From Saprospiraceae bacterium (GTDB lineage Bacteria > Bacteroidota > Bacteroidia > Chitinophagales > Saprospiraceae), in contig JADJRO010000001.1 in assembly GCA_016712145.1 (NCBI GenBank), forward strand, positions 310,001-374,000: DNA of 64,000 bases, given 5' to 3'. The notes under the pieces are model-generated. The model was not told where the DNA came from. It made no database searches and was given only the letters and a program-made list of their open reading frames with translations. Shown piece by piece: positions 55,930 to 64,000 of this stretch (position 1 is the stretch's first letter; each line of letters begins with the position of its first letter). The translations under genes were made by a program, and so were the position numbers.

Positions 55930-57148
55930 ATGAGAATTCTACAATTAAGCAAGAAATTTCCTTTTCCACCCAAAGATGGTGAGTCCATTGCTATTTTGCA
56001 AATGAGTAAAGCCTTGCACAACAGTGGTTGTGAAATGAGTCTGTTGGCCATGAATACATCTAAGCATCGGGTAGATCTCACAAAAGGATTGCCAAAGGAA
56101 TTGGCTTATTATGCTCGGATTGAAACAGTAAACGTAGATAATAAAATTAGATGGACTGAAGCATTTAAAAATATTTTTTCTGAGGAATCCTATCATATCA
56201 CCCGATTTATTTCTGCTGAATTTTCGATAAAATTAGAGCAATTACTTCAAGAGGAGACGTATGATATCATTCAGTTGGAGACTTTGTATTTAGCTCCATT
56301 TCTTAGTATTATTAAGAAGTATTCAAAAGCAATGGTAGTCTTACGTGCCCATAATATTGAGCATGAGATCTGGCAGCGTATTGCCATGCAAGTGCCTTCA
56401 CTTCCTAAAAAGCTTTATCTTAACTATTTAAGTAAGAAATTGAGAAATTTTGAAATCAAATCTTTAAATGATTATGATTTTTTGGTGGCAATTACAGATA
56501 GGGATTTAGTACAGTTTAAATCTTTGGGTTATAAAAATGGATGTTTGGCCTCACCGGTTGGTTTTGAAGTTTTAGAAAATCAAATTGATTACAGTGCTTT
56601 TAATAGACCCATGATGCTTTCCTTTATCGGATCTCTTGATTGGATGCCCAATATTGAAGCGGTGCGTTGGTTTGTTCAAGAAGTTTGGCCAGTACTAATG
56701 AATAAATTTCCGGATTTGCAATTTCATATTGCGGGTCGGAATGCTCCAAAAGATATTTCAGATATAAATCAAAAAAACATTTTTTCATGGGGAAGTTCGT
56801 GATTCAACCGAATTTCTAAACCGATACCCAATATTGGTTGTACCCGTTTTTGCAGGTTCAGGTATTCGGGTAAAAATTCTGGAAGCAATGACTTTAGGAC
56901 GCATAGTGATCTCAAGCTCTATAGGTTTGGAAGGCATTAGCGCCAAGCATAAAGACCAAGTTTTTATTGCGAATAGTGTGGATGATTTTGTTGAAAGTAT
57001 AAGTCAATGTAAGAATCGTTACGATAGCCTGAGACTAATAGGTGAAAATGCCCGGAATTTTGTTATGGAAAATTTTGAAAATTCTAAATTAGCAGGAAAA
57101 TTGATCCATGCATACAAAAAGGCATTACATTCGCACAGCCTACTGTAG
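55930..57148 (+). pseudogene. GT4-type glycosyltransferase, frameshifted
   Basis: Two frames (55930-56802 and the one ending 57148) form one GT-B enzyme of about 405 aa. The N-terminal half has KFPFPPKDGESIAILQMSKAL near 10 and RAHNIEHEIWQ near 139; the C-terminal half has the donor-site signature PVFAGSGIRVKILEAMTLGR. The frame is lost in a run of A7 and T6 at 56771-56785; removing one T gives NIFHGEVRDSTEFLNRYP in frame. It is probably involved in surface polysaccharide or glycolipid synthesis. It is followed 14 bases later by a GT2 gene. Confidence 0.9.
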
Positions 57149-57162
57149 GAATTATCTATAAA

Positions 57163-58374
57163 ATGTCTTTTTTTCTTGAACTTTTATTTGCACTATCCTG
57201 TATTTTAATACTGCATAGTTATATTATTTACCCAATTAGTTTAGTTGTCGCTAATATATTTATTCGCCCTCAAAAATCTGCTTTGGCAACAGAAGCTAAA
57301 GATCTTCCTGTTGTTTCCTGCATTACTTCTGTTTATAATGAAGCGGATATAATAGAAAGGAAAGTACATTCGGTGTTAAATTCAGAATATCCAATTGATA
57401 AAATAAAACTTTTTATAGGTTCTGATGCATCAGATGATGGATCAAATGAGCTCATTAAGGCCCTAAAAATTAAATACCATAATATTTATTTTTTCTCATT
57501 TAACTCGAGGCGCGGTAAAACGAATGTGATTAATGACTTAATAGAAGAGGCTTATAAGGTTACCCCGCAATCTGATAATCATATTATTTTGTTTACAGAT
57601 GCGAATGTTATTCTGAATTCAGAAACCATTGCTATTTTGGTTTCTGAATTTATTAACCCTGCGGTTGCTGTTGTTGATTCACGTATAATCCAAAAAAATC
57701 TAAGAAGTGATGGCATTTCTCTTGCAGAAGGCCAATACATGTCTTTAGAAACTAAATTAAAATTCCTGGAAGGAAGAGTACTTGGTTGCATGATGGGTGC
57801 ATTTGGAGGGTGTTTTACAATACGCTCAAGTTACCTCCAAAAAATTCCTAATCATTTAATTGTGGATGATTTTTATATTACAATGATGGCAATGATTAAA
57901 AATGGAATTAGTCTACTTAATCCGAATGCTAGCTGTATAGAAGGAATTCCAAACCAAATGCATGAGGAATTTAAACGAAAATCGAGAATTTCAATTGGCA
58001 ATTTTCAAAATCTAGCCATTTTTTGGGACAGACTTTATAAGAAACCATTGCGTCTAGCTTACGCATTTTTTTCACATAAATTCCTAAGGTGGATTGGCCC
58101 TTTTCTTTTTCTTGGAATGTTATTCTCATCTTTAGGATTATGGTTATTAGGCTCCAATCAATTCGGGTATATCAACCTCTCATTAGTTGCGCTCATTTTT
58201 GGAATTCCAGTTTTGGACTTTGTATTGCAATATTTAGGGATCCATTTAAGACCGTTTCGGGCTATCAGATATTTTTTTTATATGAACCTTGCACTTTTAA
58301 ATGGGTTTATTATCTATGTTTCAGGCAAACAATTAGTAACCTGGCAACCACCAAAAAGAAGTAATATATCATGA
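57163..58374 (+). CDS. Family 2 glycosyltransferase, membrane-bound
   Basis: This 403-aa protein has an N-terminal TM helix (about 3-25), a GT-A catalytic domain (SCITSVYNEADIIERKV near 52, DASDDGSNELIKAL near 90, FTDANVI near 142, FGGCFTIR near 213) and three C-terminal TM helices (about 305-395). It probably adds sugars on the cytosolic face during envelope polysaccharide synthesis. It lies between the GT4 gene and ribB, overlapping the latter by 4 bases. Confidence 0.9.
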   Translation: MSFFLELLFALSCILILHSYIIYPISLVVANIFIRPQKSALATEAKDLPVVSCITSVYNEADIIERKVHSVLNSEYPIDKIKLFIGSDASDDGSNELIKALKIKYHNIYFFSFNSRRGKTNVINDLIEEAYKVTPQSDNHIILFTDANVILNSETIAILVSEFINPAVAVVDSRIIQKNLRSDGISLAEGQYMSLETKLKFLEGRVLGCMMGAFGGCFTIRSSYLQKIPNHLIVDDFYITMMAMIKNGISLLNPNASCIEGIPNQMHEEFKRKSRISIGNFQNLAIFWDRLYKKPLRLAYAFFSHKFLRWIGPFLFLGMLFSSLGLWLLGSNQFGYINLSLVALIFGIPVLDFVLQYLGIHLRPFRAIRYFFYMNLALLNGFIIYVSGKQLVTWQPPKRSNIS

Positions 58375-59471
58375 TTCGGTTTAATACAATTGAAGAAGCA
58401 ATCCAAGACTTTAAAAATGGAAAAATTATCATTGTGGTTGATAATGAGGACCGAGAAAATGAGGGAGACTTTATTTGTGCCGCAGAAACCATAAGTCCAG
58501 AAATTGTAAATTTCATGGCAACGGAAGGACGTGGATTGATTTGTGCCCCATTAGATGAAAAGCGAGCAGATTCTTTGAATTTACCCTTAATGGTGCGAAA
58601 TAACACCTCACTTCATGAAACAGCTTTCACCGTTTCAGTGGATTTGATAGGCTATGGATGTTCAACAGGTATTTCTGCATTTGACAGGGCATTGACAATA
58701 AAAGCCTTGGCAGATGTAAAATTTGTTGATTCAGATTTTGCAAGACCCGGCCATATTTTTCCTTTAAGGGCAAAATCTGGTGGTGTATTGCAGAGAACAG
58801 GGCATACGGAGGCAGTTGTTGATTTAGCCAAATTAGCTGGAATGACGCCTGCAGGTGCTTTGGTTGAGATTTTAAATGAAGATGGATCAATGGCTCGTTT
58901 GCCAGATTTGATTGTGAAGGCTGAAAAATTACAACTTAAAATTATTTCCATCAATGATTTGGTAGAATATCGATTGCGAAGCGAACGATTGGTAACTGTT
59001 GAAAAAGTTATGGATCGAATCATTCATGGGCAAACGATGAAGCTTATACAATACAGACAAACAAATTCCGGAGACGTTCATGTGGCTTTAGTTAAAGGTC
59101 AGGGTGATCCAGAAAAAATAGCTTTGGTGAGGGTGCAACATGCCGATGTTTTTTCAGAACTCATGGATTTGTTTGTGGATACTGAAAACGCTAGTTTATC
59201 AAGAAGTTTCAAAGCAATTTCTCAGGCAGAATTTGGCGTAATCCTGCTTCTAACCAGCAAAGACCAATCCTGGCAACCATTTATTAAATTGGATCCTGCC
59301 AACATACAAGATCTACACAGAAATGAACAACAACAACGTGAAATTGGAATTGGAGCCCAAATTCTTAATGATTTAGGAGTTCGGAAAATGCAAATCATCT
59401 CTAATACACCTCGAAAAACGGTTGCTCTTCAAGCTTATGGTCTTGAAATTACAGGTTATAAATCGTTTTAG
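58371..59471 (+). CDS. ribB: 3,4-dihydroxy-2-butanone-4-phosphate synthase with degenerate GTP cyclohydrolase II domain
   Basis: The N-terminal half (about 1-200) is a normal RibB: VVDNEDRENEGDF near 22, FMATEGRGLICAP near 46, RPGHIFPL near 125, and HTEAVVDLAKLAG near 144. It makes the four-carbon unit of riboflavin. The C-terminal half (about 210-366) keeps the cyclohydrolase end motif GIGAQILNDLGVRKM, but where RibA has three zinc-binding Cys in CLTGD...RCDCG this protein has QHADVFSELMDLFVDT with none. It therefore probably lacks cyclohydrolase II activity. It overlaps the GT2 gene by 4 bases (ATGA). Confidence 0.92.
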   Translation: MIRFNTIEEAIQDFKNGKIIIVVDNEDRENEGDFICAAETISPEIVNFMATEGRGLICAPLDEKRADSLNLPLMVRNNTSLHETAFTVSVDLIGYGCSTGISAFDRALTIKALADVKFVDSDFARPGHIFPLRAKSGGVLQRTGHTEAVVDLAKLAGMTPAGALVEILNEDGSMARLPDLIVKAEKLQLKIISINDLVEYRLRSERLVTVEKVMDRIIHGQTMKLIQYRQTNSGDVHVALVKGQGDPEKIALVRVQHADVFSELMDLFVDTENASLSRSFKAISQAEFGVILLLTSKDQSWQPFIKLDPANIQDLHRNEQQQREIGIGAQILNDLGVRKMQIISNTPRKTVALQAYGLEITGYKSF

Positions 59472-59564
59472 GATTATTTAAATGAAAGTTCGTCAATAAG
59501 GATCGTATTTTCAATAGTGTTAAGACTGATTCTTAGTGAAAAATTAATCTACAGCGAATGAACT

Positions 59565-60617
59565 TTAAAATGTTGGACAAATAAATCCCTCGTTGTCATA
59601 ATTCCCTATTAGGCTTAAGCTTACTTCAATGCTGTGTGTAGGCGAAGCATATTTTGCTACATCACGGATTCCAAAATCATAATGCATGCCAATGATAAAG
59701 CTTTTAATTTCAAAACCTAATAAAAACCCTAAGTCAGCTGGGATAATGCCACCAAGATTTTTTATAAGTCTTGTATTCATACCGGCATGTATGGCCGTTT
59801 GATTTAAATTGTAAAACGATCTGCGAATACTCATGCCTAAATTTGTTAAAAAATGAGGACCTTGATTGCTGATCAATAGTTTTGGAATTAAATCTGTGAA
59901 ATTATTTATTTTATAATTTGCATTTACAATTCCTGTAATTTTAATGTCTGATTTCAAGGAATTGCTTCCTGTATAATCGATATTATCAAAATCTTTATAA
60001 AAGGAAACATCTGGTCGGAAAATATGATGAATAGCAAGTCCAGATTGAAGTTTAAATTTTGATTTTAAACGAACTTGATGCTGCAAACCAATTTTTATAC
60101 TTGGTTTGGAAAAAATATTTGGTGGTAAAAGTTCAGAAGTGCTGCCATTGTATTTATTTAAACCATCAAATTGATCTTCAAAATATAAATTGTCATAGTT
60201 TATGGAGCGTTGTGTAATTCCTACCCCGATGCCTAACGAAATATATTGTGAATTTGACTTATCAAGTAGTTTATGGTATGCAAGTAATATTGAAACTTCA
60301 TTGTTGTTCCAATCAAATTGTTGTGCGCGGTCTGTTATAAAATAGACCGAAGCTCCAAAATAATCTGATTTAAAATTTTGAATGCCAAAATCAAATTTAA
60401 TATCACCTAAAATGCAAAAGCTGGAAATGGGCTGGTCACTAAAGCCAATCCATTGATTTCTGTGAAGTACACTAACCCGGTAATTTCCAGTAAACGCAGA
60501 GGTAAAAGCCGGATTGTAATAGGGCGCAATGGTATTGAATTGAGAAAAATTTACTTCCTGACAATTTATTAACTCTGCACATAGAGAGAAAAACAGAAAA
60601 AATGAATATTTTAGCAT
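59565..60617 (-). CDS. PorP/SprF family type IX secretion outer-membrane protein
   Basis: This 350-aa beta-barrel protein has a signal peptide (FLFFSLCAELINC) and the family start SQFNTIAPYYNPAFTSAFTG near 24, then VLHRNQW near 50. PorP/SprF proteins help T9SS cargo such as SprB reach or stay on the surface. Many paralogues exist, often next to SprB-type adhesins; here the neighbours are ribB and an NlpC gene, so its cargo is unknown. Confidence 0.9.
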   Translation of the reverse strand: MLKYSFFLFFSLCAELINCQEVNFSQFNTIAPYYNPAFTSAFTGNYRVSVLHRNQWIGFSDQPISSFCILGDIKFDFGIQNFKSDYFGASVYFITDRAQQFDWNNNEVSILLAYHKLLDKSNSQYISLGIGVGITQRSINYDNLYFEDQFDGLNKYNGSTSELLPPNIFSKPSIKIGLQHQVRLKSKFKLQSGLAIHHIFRPDVSFYKDFDNIDYTGSNSLKSDIKITGIVNANYKINNFTDLIPKLLISNQGPHFLTNLGMSIRRSFYNLNQTAIHAGMNTRLIKNLGGIIPADLGFLLGFEIKSFIIGMHYDFGIRDVAKYASPTHSIEVSLSLIGNYDNEGFICPTF

Positions 60618-60678
60618 TTGCTTAAAATTAAATCAAGTTGCAAGATAGTATTAATTTTAGTACCATTACAGATCCAAA

Positions 60679-61407
60679 ATGTTAAGAAAAATTGCCATTC
60701 CGTTGGTCAATATTCGAAAAGAACCTTCTCATAAGTCTGAATTAATTAGTCAGTTGTTATTTGGGGAATGTTTTTCGGTAGTCCAGCAACAGGAAGATTG
60801 GTTTTTTATTAAGTCGAATTCAGATGGGTATGAAGGTTGGATGGAAAATCGCATGGATACTTTTATAGATTCCGAGGCTTTGATTAAACCTAAAATTATT
60901 ACTAGTTTTTTAGCTACCGTACATAGGACACAAAATCATCAGTTTAAAATCCCAATTGGTTCGCTTGTCGATGATAATATTAGGATTTCTTCTGGTCAAT
61001 CTTCTGAAGTTTTAGAAATAGCAGAAGCTATAAATTGCGTTACTGAGCAATTGGAAGGGGCCCCTTATTTGTGGGGAGGGAGAACCGGTTTTGGCATAGA
61101 TTGTTCTGGATTAAGTCAATTAGTTTATCGATTCATTGGGATTAATTTACCCCGAGACGCGGATTTGCAATGTCAACAAGGCTTGGATCTGTTTTTTGGT
61201 CAGCAAGAACAGGGAGATCTTTTATTTTACGAAAACAGCCAAGGTCGAATTATACATGTTGCGATTGCAATGGATAAAGAGACAGCAATTCACGCCTCTG
61301 GTTTTGTTAGGCAGGATCGATATGACGAAAGAGGTATTTATAACGAAACGCTAAAGCGATATACACATAAATTCGCCTTCGCTAAAAAAATTATAGGGCC
61401 CGGATGA
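60679..61407 (+). CDS. NlpC/P60 family peptidase with SH3-like domain
   Basis: This 242-aa cysteine peptidase cuts peptide bonds in peptidoglycan stems. An SH3-like cell-wall binding part (about 1-75, EDWFFIKSNSDGYEGWM) precedes the C40 domain, with catalytic C142 (FGIDCSGLSQ) and H193 (RIIHVAIAM). No clear signal peptide is seen, so secretion is uncertain. The 3' end overlaps the convergent PLP enzyme gene by 17 bases. Confidence 0.9.
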   Translation: MLRKIAIPLVNIRKEPSHKSELISQLLFGECFSVVQQQEDWFFIKSNSDGYEGWMENRMDTFIDSEALIKPKIITSFLATVHRTQNHQFKIPIGSLVDDNIRISSGQSSEVLEIAEAINCVTEQLEGAPYLWGGRTGFGIDCSGLSQLVYRFIGINLPRDADLQCQQGLDLFFGQQEQGDLLFYENSQGRIIHVAIAMDKETAIHASGFVRQDRYDERGIYNETLKRYTHKFAFAKKIIGPG

Positions 61408-62749
61408 TATCATATTTTGTCAATACATGAAAATTACCAAGCTGATCTTGAGTAATTACTCCGGGAATTTTTTCTGAAAAATATTTGTTTAAAGTGCTTA
61501 AAGGAGTCTGTAAGGAGACCTTCGGCATGGGGTCTGACATGATGGACCGGGCTTGTTTTTCCGGATTATTTAAAGGGTTTTCTATAATAAAATTCAATAC
61601 CGTACTTTCGGAAATTGTACCAATGATCTGGTCGTTTTCCATTAGAGGAAGTTGAGAAATATCATGTGTTTTCATCATTGTAAGCACATTCCGAATACTT
61701 TCATTTGCAGAAACACTGTAAAAGCTTTTATCAGTTTTTTGTTTAATCAAATCTGAAACCAACAATTCTGTTTGAAGAAATCCTCTTTGGCGCATCCACT
61801 CATCATTGTAAATTTTACCAATGTAACGACTTCCATGATCATGAAAAATAATAACAACTACATCATCTTTCTTGAGTTTGTCTTTAAGTTGCAAAAGTCC
61901 CGCCATTGCTGAACCTGATGAATATCCCAGCAATATGCCTTCTTCTCTGGCCAACCTTCTTGCTAAAATGGCCCCGTCTTTATCACTAACTTTTTCGAAC
62001 AAATCAATTAAATCAAAATCTACATTTTTAGGAAGAATGTCTTCGCCGATCCCTTCCGTTATATATGGATAAATTTCTTTTTCATCAAAGATTCCAGTTT
62101 CCTTATATTTTTTAAATACAGACCCATACGTATCGATACCCCAAACTTTTATAGCCGGATTCTTCTCTTTCAAATATTTTGCAGTACCTGAAATGGTTCC
62201 ACCTGTTCCAACTCCAACAACCAAATGAGTGATTTTGCCATCGGTTTGTTCCCATATTTCAGGACCCGTACTTTCATAATGTGCCGTAGTGTTAGATAAA
62301 TTATCGTATTGATTGCACCAAAACGAATTGGGAATTTCTTTGCTTAGCTTTTCGGCTACTGAATAATAGGACCTTGGATCTGAAGGTTCCACATTGGTAG
62401 GGCAAACGATGACTTCTGCACCTAGTGCTTTCAATAAATCAATTTTTTCTTTAGATTGCTTGTCAGAGGTGGTGAAAATGCATTTGTAGCCTTTAACACA
62501 AGCTGTTAAAGCAAGTCCCATACCCGTGTTGCCGCTGGTACATTCAATGATCGTGCCACCTGGTTTAATTTTACCAGATTTTACAGCGTCTTCAACCATT
62601 TTAACAGCCATGCGGTCTTTAATAGAATGGCCTGGATTAAAAGTTTCGACTTTCGCTAATACAAGGGCCTGGATATCATCAACGACTTTGTTAAGTTTTA
62701 TTAATGGGGTTTTTCCGATGGTTTCAAGAATATTGTTAAAATAGTGCAT
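61391..62749 (-). CDS. Cystathionine beta-synthase-type PLP enzyme with CBS domain pair
   Basis: This 452-aa enzyme joins a cysteine-synthase/CBS catalytic domain (about 1-330) to a CBS pair (about 340-450). The PLP lysine is K44 (PGHSIKDRMA), the substrate loop is SGNTGMGLA near 69, and the phosphate-binding GVGTGGTISGT is near 176. It makes cystathionine from homocysteine and serine, or cysteine from O-acetylserine. The CBS pair may sense adenosyl ligands. Single gene. Confidence 0.93.
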   Translation of the reverse strand: MHYFNNILETIGKTPLIKLNKVVDDIQALVLAKVETFNPGHSIKDRMAVKMVEDAVKSGKIKPGGTIIECTSGNTGMGLALTACVKGYKCIFTTSDKQSKEKIDLLKALGAEVIVCPTNVEPSDPRSYYSVAEKLSKEIPNSFWCNQYDNLSNTTAHYESTGPEIWEQTDGKITHLVVGVGTGGTISGTAKYLKEKNPAIKVWGIDTYGSVFKKYKETGIFDEKEIYPYITEGIGEDILPKNVDFDLIDLFEKVSDKDGAILARRLAREEGILLGYSSGSAMAGLLQLKDKLKKDDVVVIIFHDHGSRYIGKIYNDEWMRQRGFLQTELLVSDLIKQKTDKSFYSVSANESIRNVLTMMKTHDISQLPLMENDQIIGTISESTVLNFIIENPLNNPEKQARSIMSDPMPKVSLQTPLSTLNKYFSEKIPGVITQDQLGNFHVLTKYDIIRAL

Positions 62750-62781
62750 AACTAAAATTTCTGCAAAGCTAAAGGATTCTC

Positions 62782-63582
62782 TCAGCGGTATCGAATGTTG
62801 ACAAAAAATCTTTTTCCAATCACAGCTAATTGTCTGCTTACTTCAGCTGATACCAAAACTTTAACATCTTTTTCGTAAATGGGTGGAATTCTACCAATCA
62901 CTTTAGCAAGAACTTTTCTGTTTTGGATTGGATTAATAATTTCTATCATCGATTCAATCTTTGCTTCATTGTGTAAAGCAAATAAGCGCCCATCTCCAAG
63001 GACAACCGATTCGCTAATTGCTACGCCTCGTGATTCCTTTGTAAAAACTTGTTCACTTGGTTTAGCTATAATCGCATTTATTTCAGCTGTTTCAGATTCG
63101 TTTTCGTGAACGGTTTCAAGAGGAAAATATCCTACTAAAATTTGCATGCCTTCTTGAAATGAAGTTTCTATTTGAGGATTTAATTTCTTAAGAATCTTTT
63201 TATCAATTTTTAATTTCCGCTTACTTAAGCCATATAAATTTTCTTTAGCCTGGACTTTGTAATAAATTGGAAACGAATTCGCTTTTTTGTCAACTATTAG
63301 TTTAGTCGGATCAAATGGAATTTTTAATAGACTGTTTTCTTTCAATAGATCATCCGGTTGAAACTGGTTAAAGCTATAAAGTGCATTGGTAGAAATATTA
63401 TAGATTCGTGAAATTCTGTAAAGAGATTCCTTTTTAGTAACCTTGTGATTAAAATATAGAATTTGATCTTGGTTTTCTTCTATTTGGATTTGACTAAAAT
63501 CTTCTAGTTCATGAGTAATTTGCCCATAAAGATTAAGCGTCAGAAGACATAACAGATTGAATATAAGGGTTTTATTTAACAT
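62782..63582 (-). CDS. Secreted LysM protein with C-terminal double-psi-like domain
   Basis: This 266-aa protein has a signal peptide (LIFNLLCLLTLNLYG), two LysM-like units (about 45-88, HKVTKKESLYRISRIYNIS; and about 106-150, YKVQAKENLYGLSKRKLKI) and a C-terminal region resembling an RlpA-type beta barrel (about 190-266, ALHNEAKIESMIEIINPIQNRKVLAKVIG). It probably binds peptidoglycan. Whether the C-terminal domain is catalytic is unknown. Confidence 0.82.
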   Translation of the reverse strand: MLNKTLIFNLLCLLTLNLYGQITHELEDFSQIQIEENQDQILYFNHKVTKKESLYRISRIYNISTNALYSFNQFQPDDLLKENSLLKIPFDPTKLIVDKKANSFPIYYKVQAKENLYGLSKRKLKIDKKILKKLNPQIETSFQEGMQILVGYFPLETVHENESETAEINAIIAKPSEQVFTKESRGVAISESVVLGDGRLFALHNEAKIESMIEIINPIQNRKVLAKVIGRIPPIYEKDVKVLVSAEVSRQLAVIGKRFFVNIRYR

Positions 63583-63649
63583 AATGTTTTAAGTACTAAC
63601 TACAAATATATTATTAAATTATTTAATATGTTTATTTTAATTTTATTTT

Positions 63650-64000
63650 ATGGGTCTTGAAATGGTAGCAATAATACCAGCGCGATTTGATTCATCCCGT
63701 CTGCCAGGGAAATTATTGTTAAAATTAGAAGGCAAATCGATTTTACAAAGGGTTTATGAAAGTGCTTTGCAATGCTCAGTTTTAGATAAGGTATTCATTG
63801 CTACGGATAGCGAATTGATATTTGATCATGCCACTGAATTTGGAGCGGAATGTTTTTTGAGCAAACTCAAGCATGAAAGTGGGACAGATCGTATTGCTGA
63901 ACTTGCAGAGACCCTTTCGGATACAAAATTTATTATAAACTTACAAGGGGATGAGCCCTTTATAAATCCAAAGCACATTGAGATTTTGTGTGATTCCATC
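63650..64000 (+). CDS. kdsB: 3-deoxy-manno-octulosonate cytidylyltransferase, 3' end cut by window edge
   Basis: The frame is open to the last base (117 codons visible). It reads MGLEMVAIIPARFDSSRLPG, then VYESAL, KVFIATDSELI, ESGTDRIAEL and NLQGDEPFINP, the classic KdsB sequence. The enzyme activates Kdo with CTP for lipopolysaccharide core synthesis. The start is ATG at 63650, or 63662 as an alternative. The upstream region is AT-rich and divergent from the LysM gene. Confidence 0.93.
   Translation, partial: MGLEMVAIIPARFDSSRLPGKLLLKLEGKSILQRVYESALQCSVLDKVFIATDSELIFDHATEFGAECFLSKLKHESGTDRIAELAETLSDTKFIINLQGDEPFINPKHIEILCDSI

Noticed and set aside
1..64000. Insertion sequences, prophage, integron or CRISPR array
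   Set aside because: No transposase, integrase or phage gene, no terminal inverted repeats with target duplications and no spaced direct repeats were seen.

Overview
The window comes from a low-GC member of the Bacteroidota, most likely close to Saprospiraceae. This placement is inferred from gene content, not from a marker-gene tree. The supporting signs are a fused SecDF, type IX secretion (T9SS) parts and cargo (a PorP/SprF protein, C-terminal sorting domains, SprB-type repeats), SusC-like TonB receptors, a bacillithiol deacetylase, a PUR-alpha-like DUF3276 protein, a DUF4295 gene directly behind rpmG, ComEC without a metallo-beta-lactamase domain, and several -7 boxes of the Bacteroidota form TAnnTTTG. 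No insertion sequence, prophage, integron or CRISPR array was seen. This is core chromosome with a few lineage-specific genes.

Layout. 1-7594: a TonB-dependent receptor cut by the left edge, secDF with a strong terminator, and an OmpA/PD40 lipoprotein. 7587-12216: phosphate transporter, MscS channel, then a three-gene minus-strand group (ferredoxin-NADP reductase, 2Fe-2S ferredoxin, EamA transporter). 12391-15648: the DUF1800/DUF1501 pair, the second with a T9SS signal. 15770-20114: nucleotidyltransferase, small DUF genes, an ABC exporter and fructose-bisphosphatase. 20284-25272: HhH protein, ComEC and a large VWA-like membrane protein. 25407-35711: a secreted protein of the type often labelled AsnB, FabH, BshB1, an acyl-CoA carboxylase beta chain, an HtrA protease, DapF, EtfBA and a bifunctional nuclease. 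35839-44050: threonine aldolase, a lipoprotein, LepA, a large T9SS cargo protein, FtsY, rpmB-rpmG-DUF4295 and tRNA-Arg. 44102-48926: subtilase, metal-receptor-like protein, propeller-like protein and signal peptidase I in one tightly packed group. 49058-59471: MoxR/VWA pair, TonB receptor, cytochrome c/SCO, a LolD-like ATPase, two glycosyltransferases and RibB. 59565-64000: PorP/SprF, NlpC/P60, a CBS-type enzyme, a LysM protein and the start of kdsB.

The most striking feature is the number of broken reading frames. Five loci carry clear single-base frameshifts (nucleotidyltransferase, VWA-like protein with two, carboxylase beta, MoxR-linked VWA protein, GT4 glycosyltransferase). A sixth, ftsY, shows a displaced frame at its N-terminus. 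Two T9SS-type secreted proteins each contain one in-frame TAA. The protein sequence is well conserved on both sides of each break and most indels lie in short homopolymers, so I favour consensus sequence errors over gene decay; reads would decide.

I found no convincing undescribed multi-gene system. The best leads are the subtilase/metal-receptor/propeller group beside signal peptidase I, the secreted so-called AsnB protein, the RibBA-like protein with a degenerate GTP cyclohydrolase half, and a 7-bp tandem repeat in front of the SCO/cytochrome c pair.
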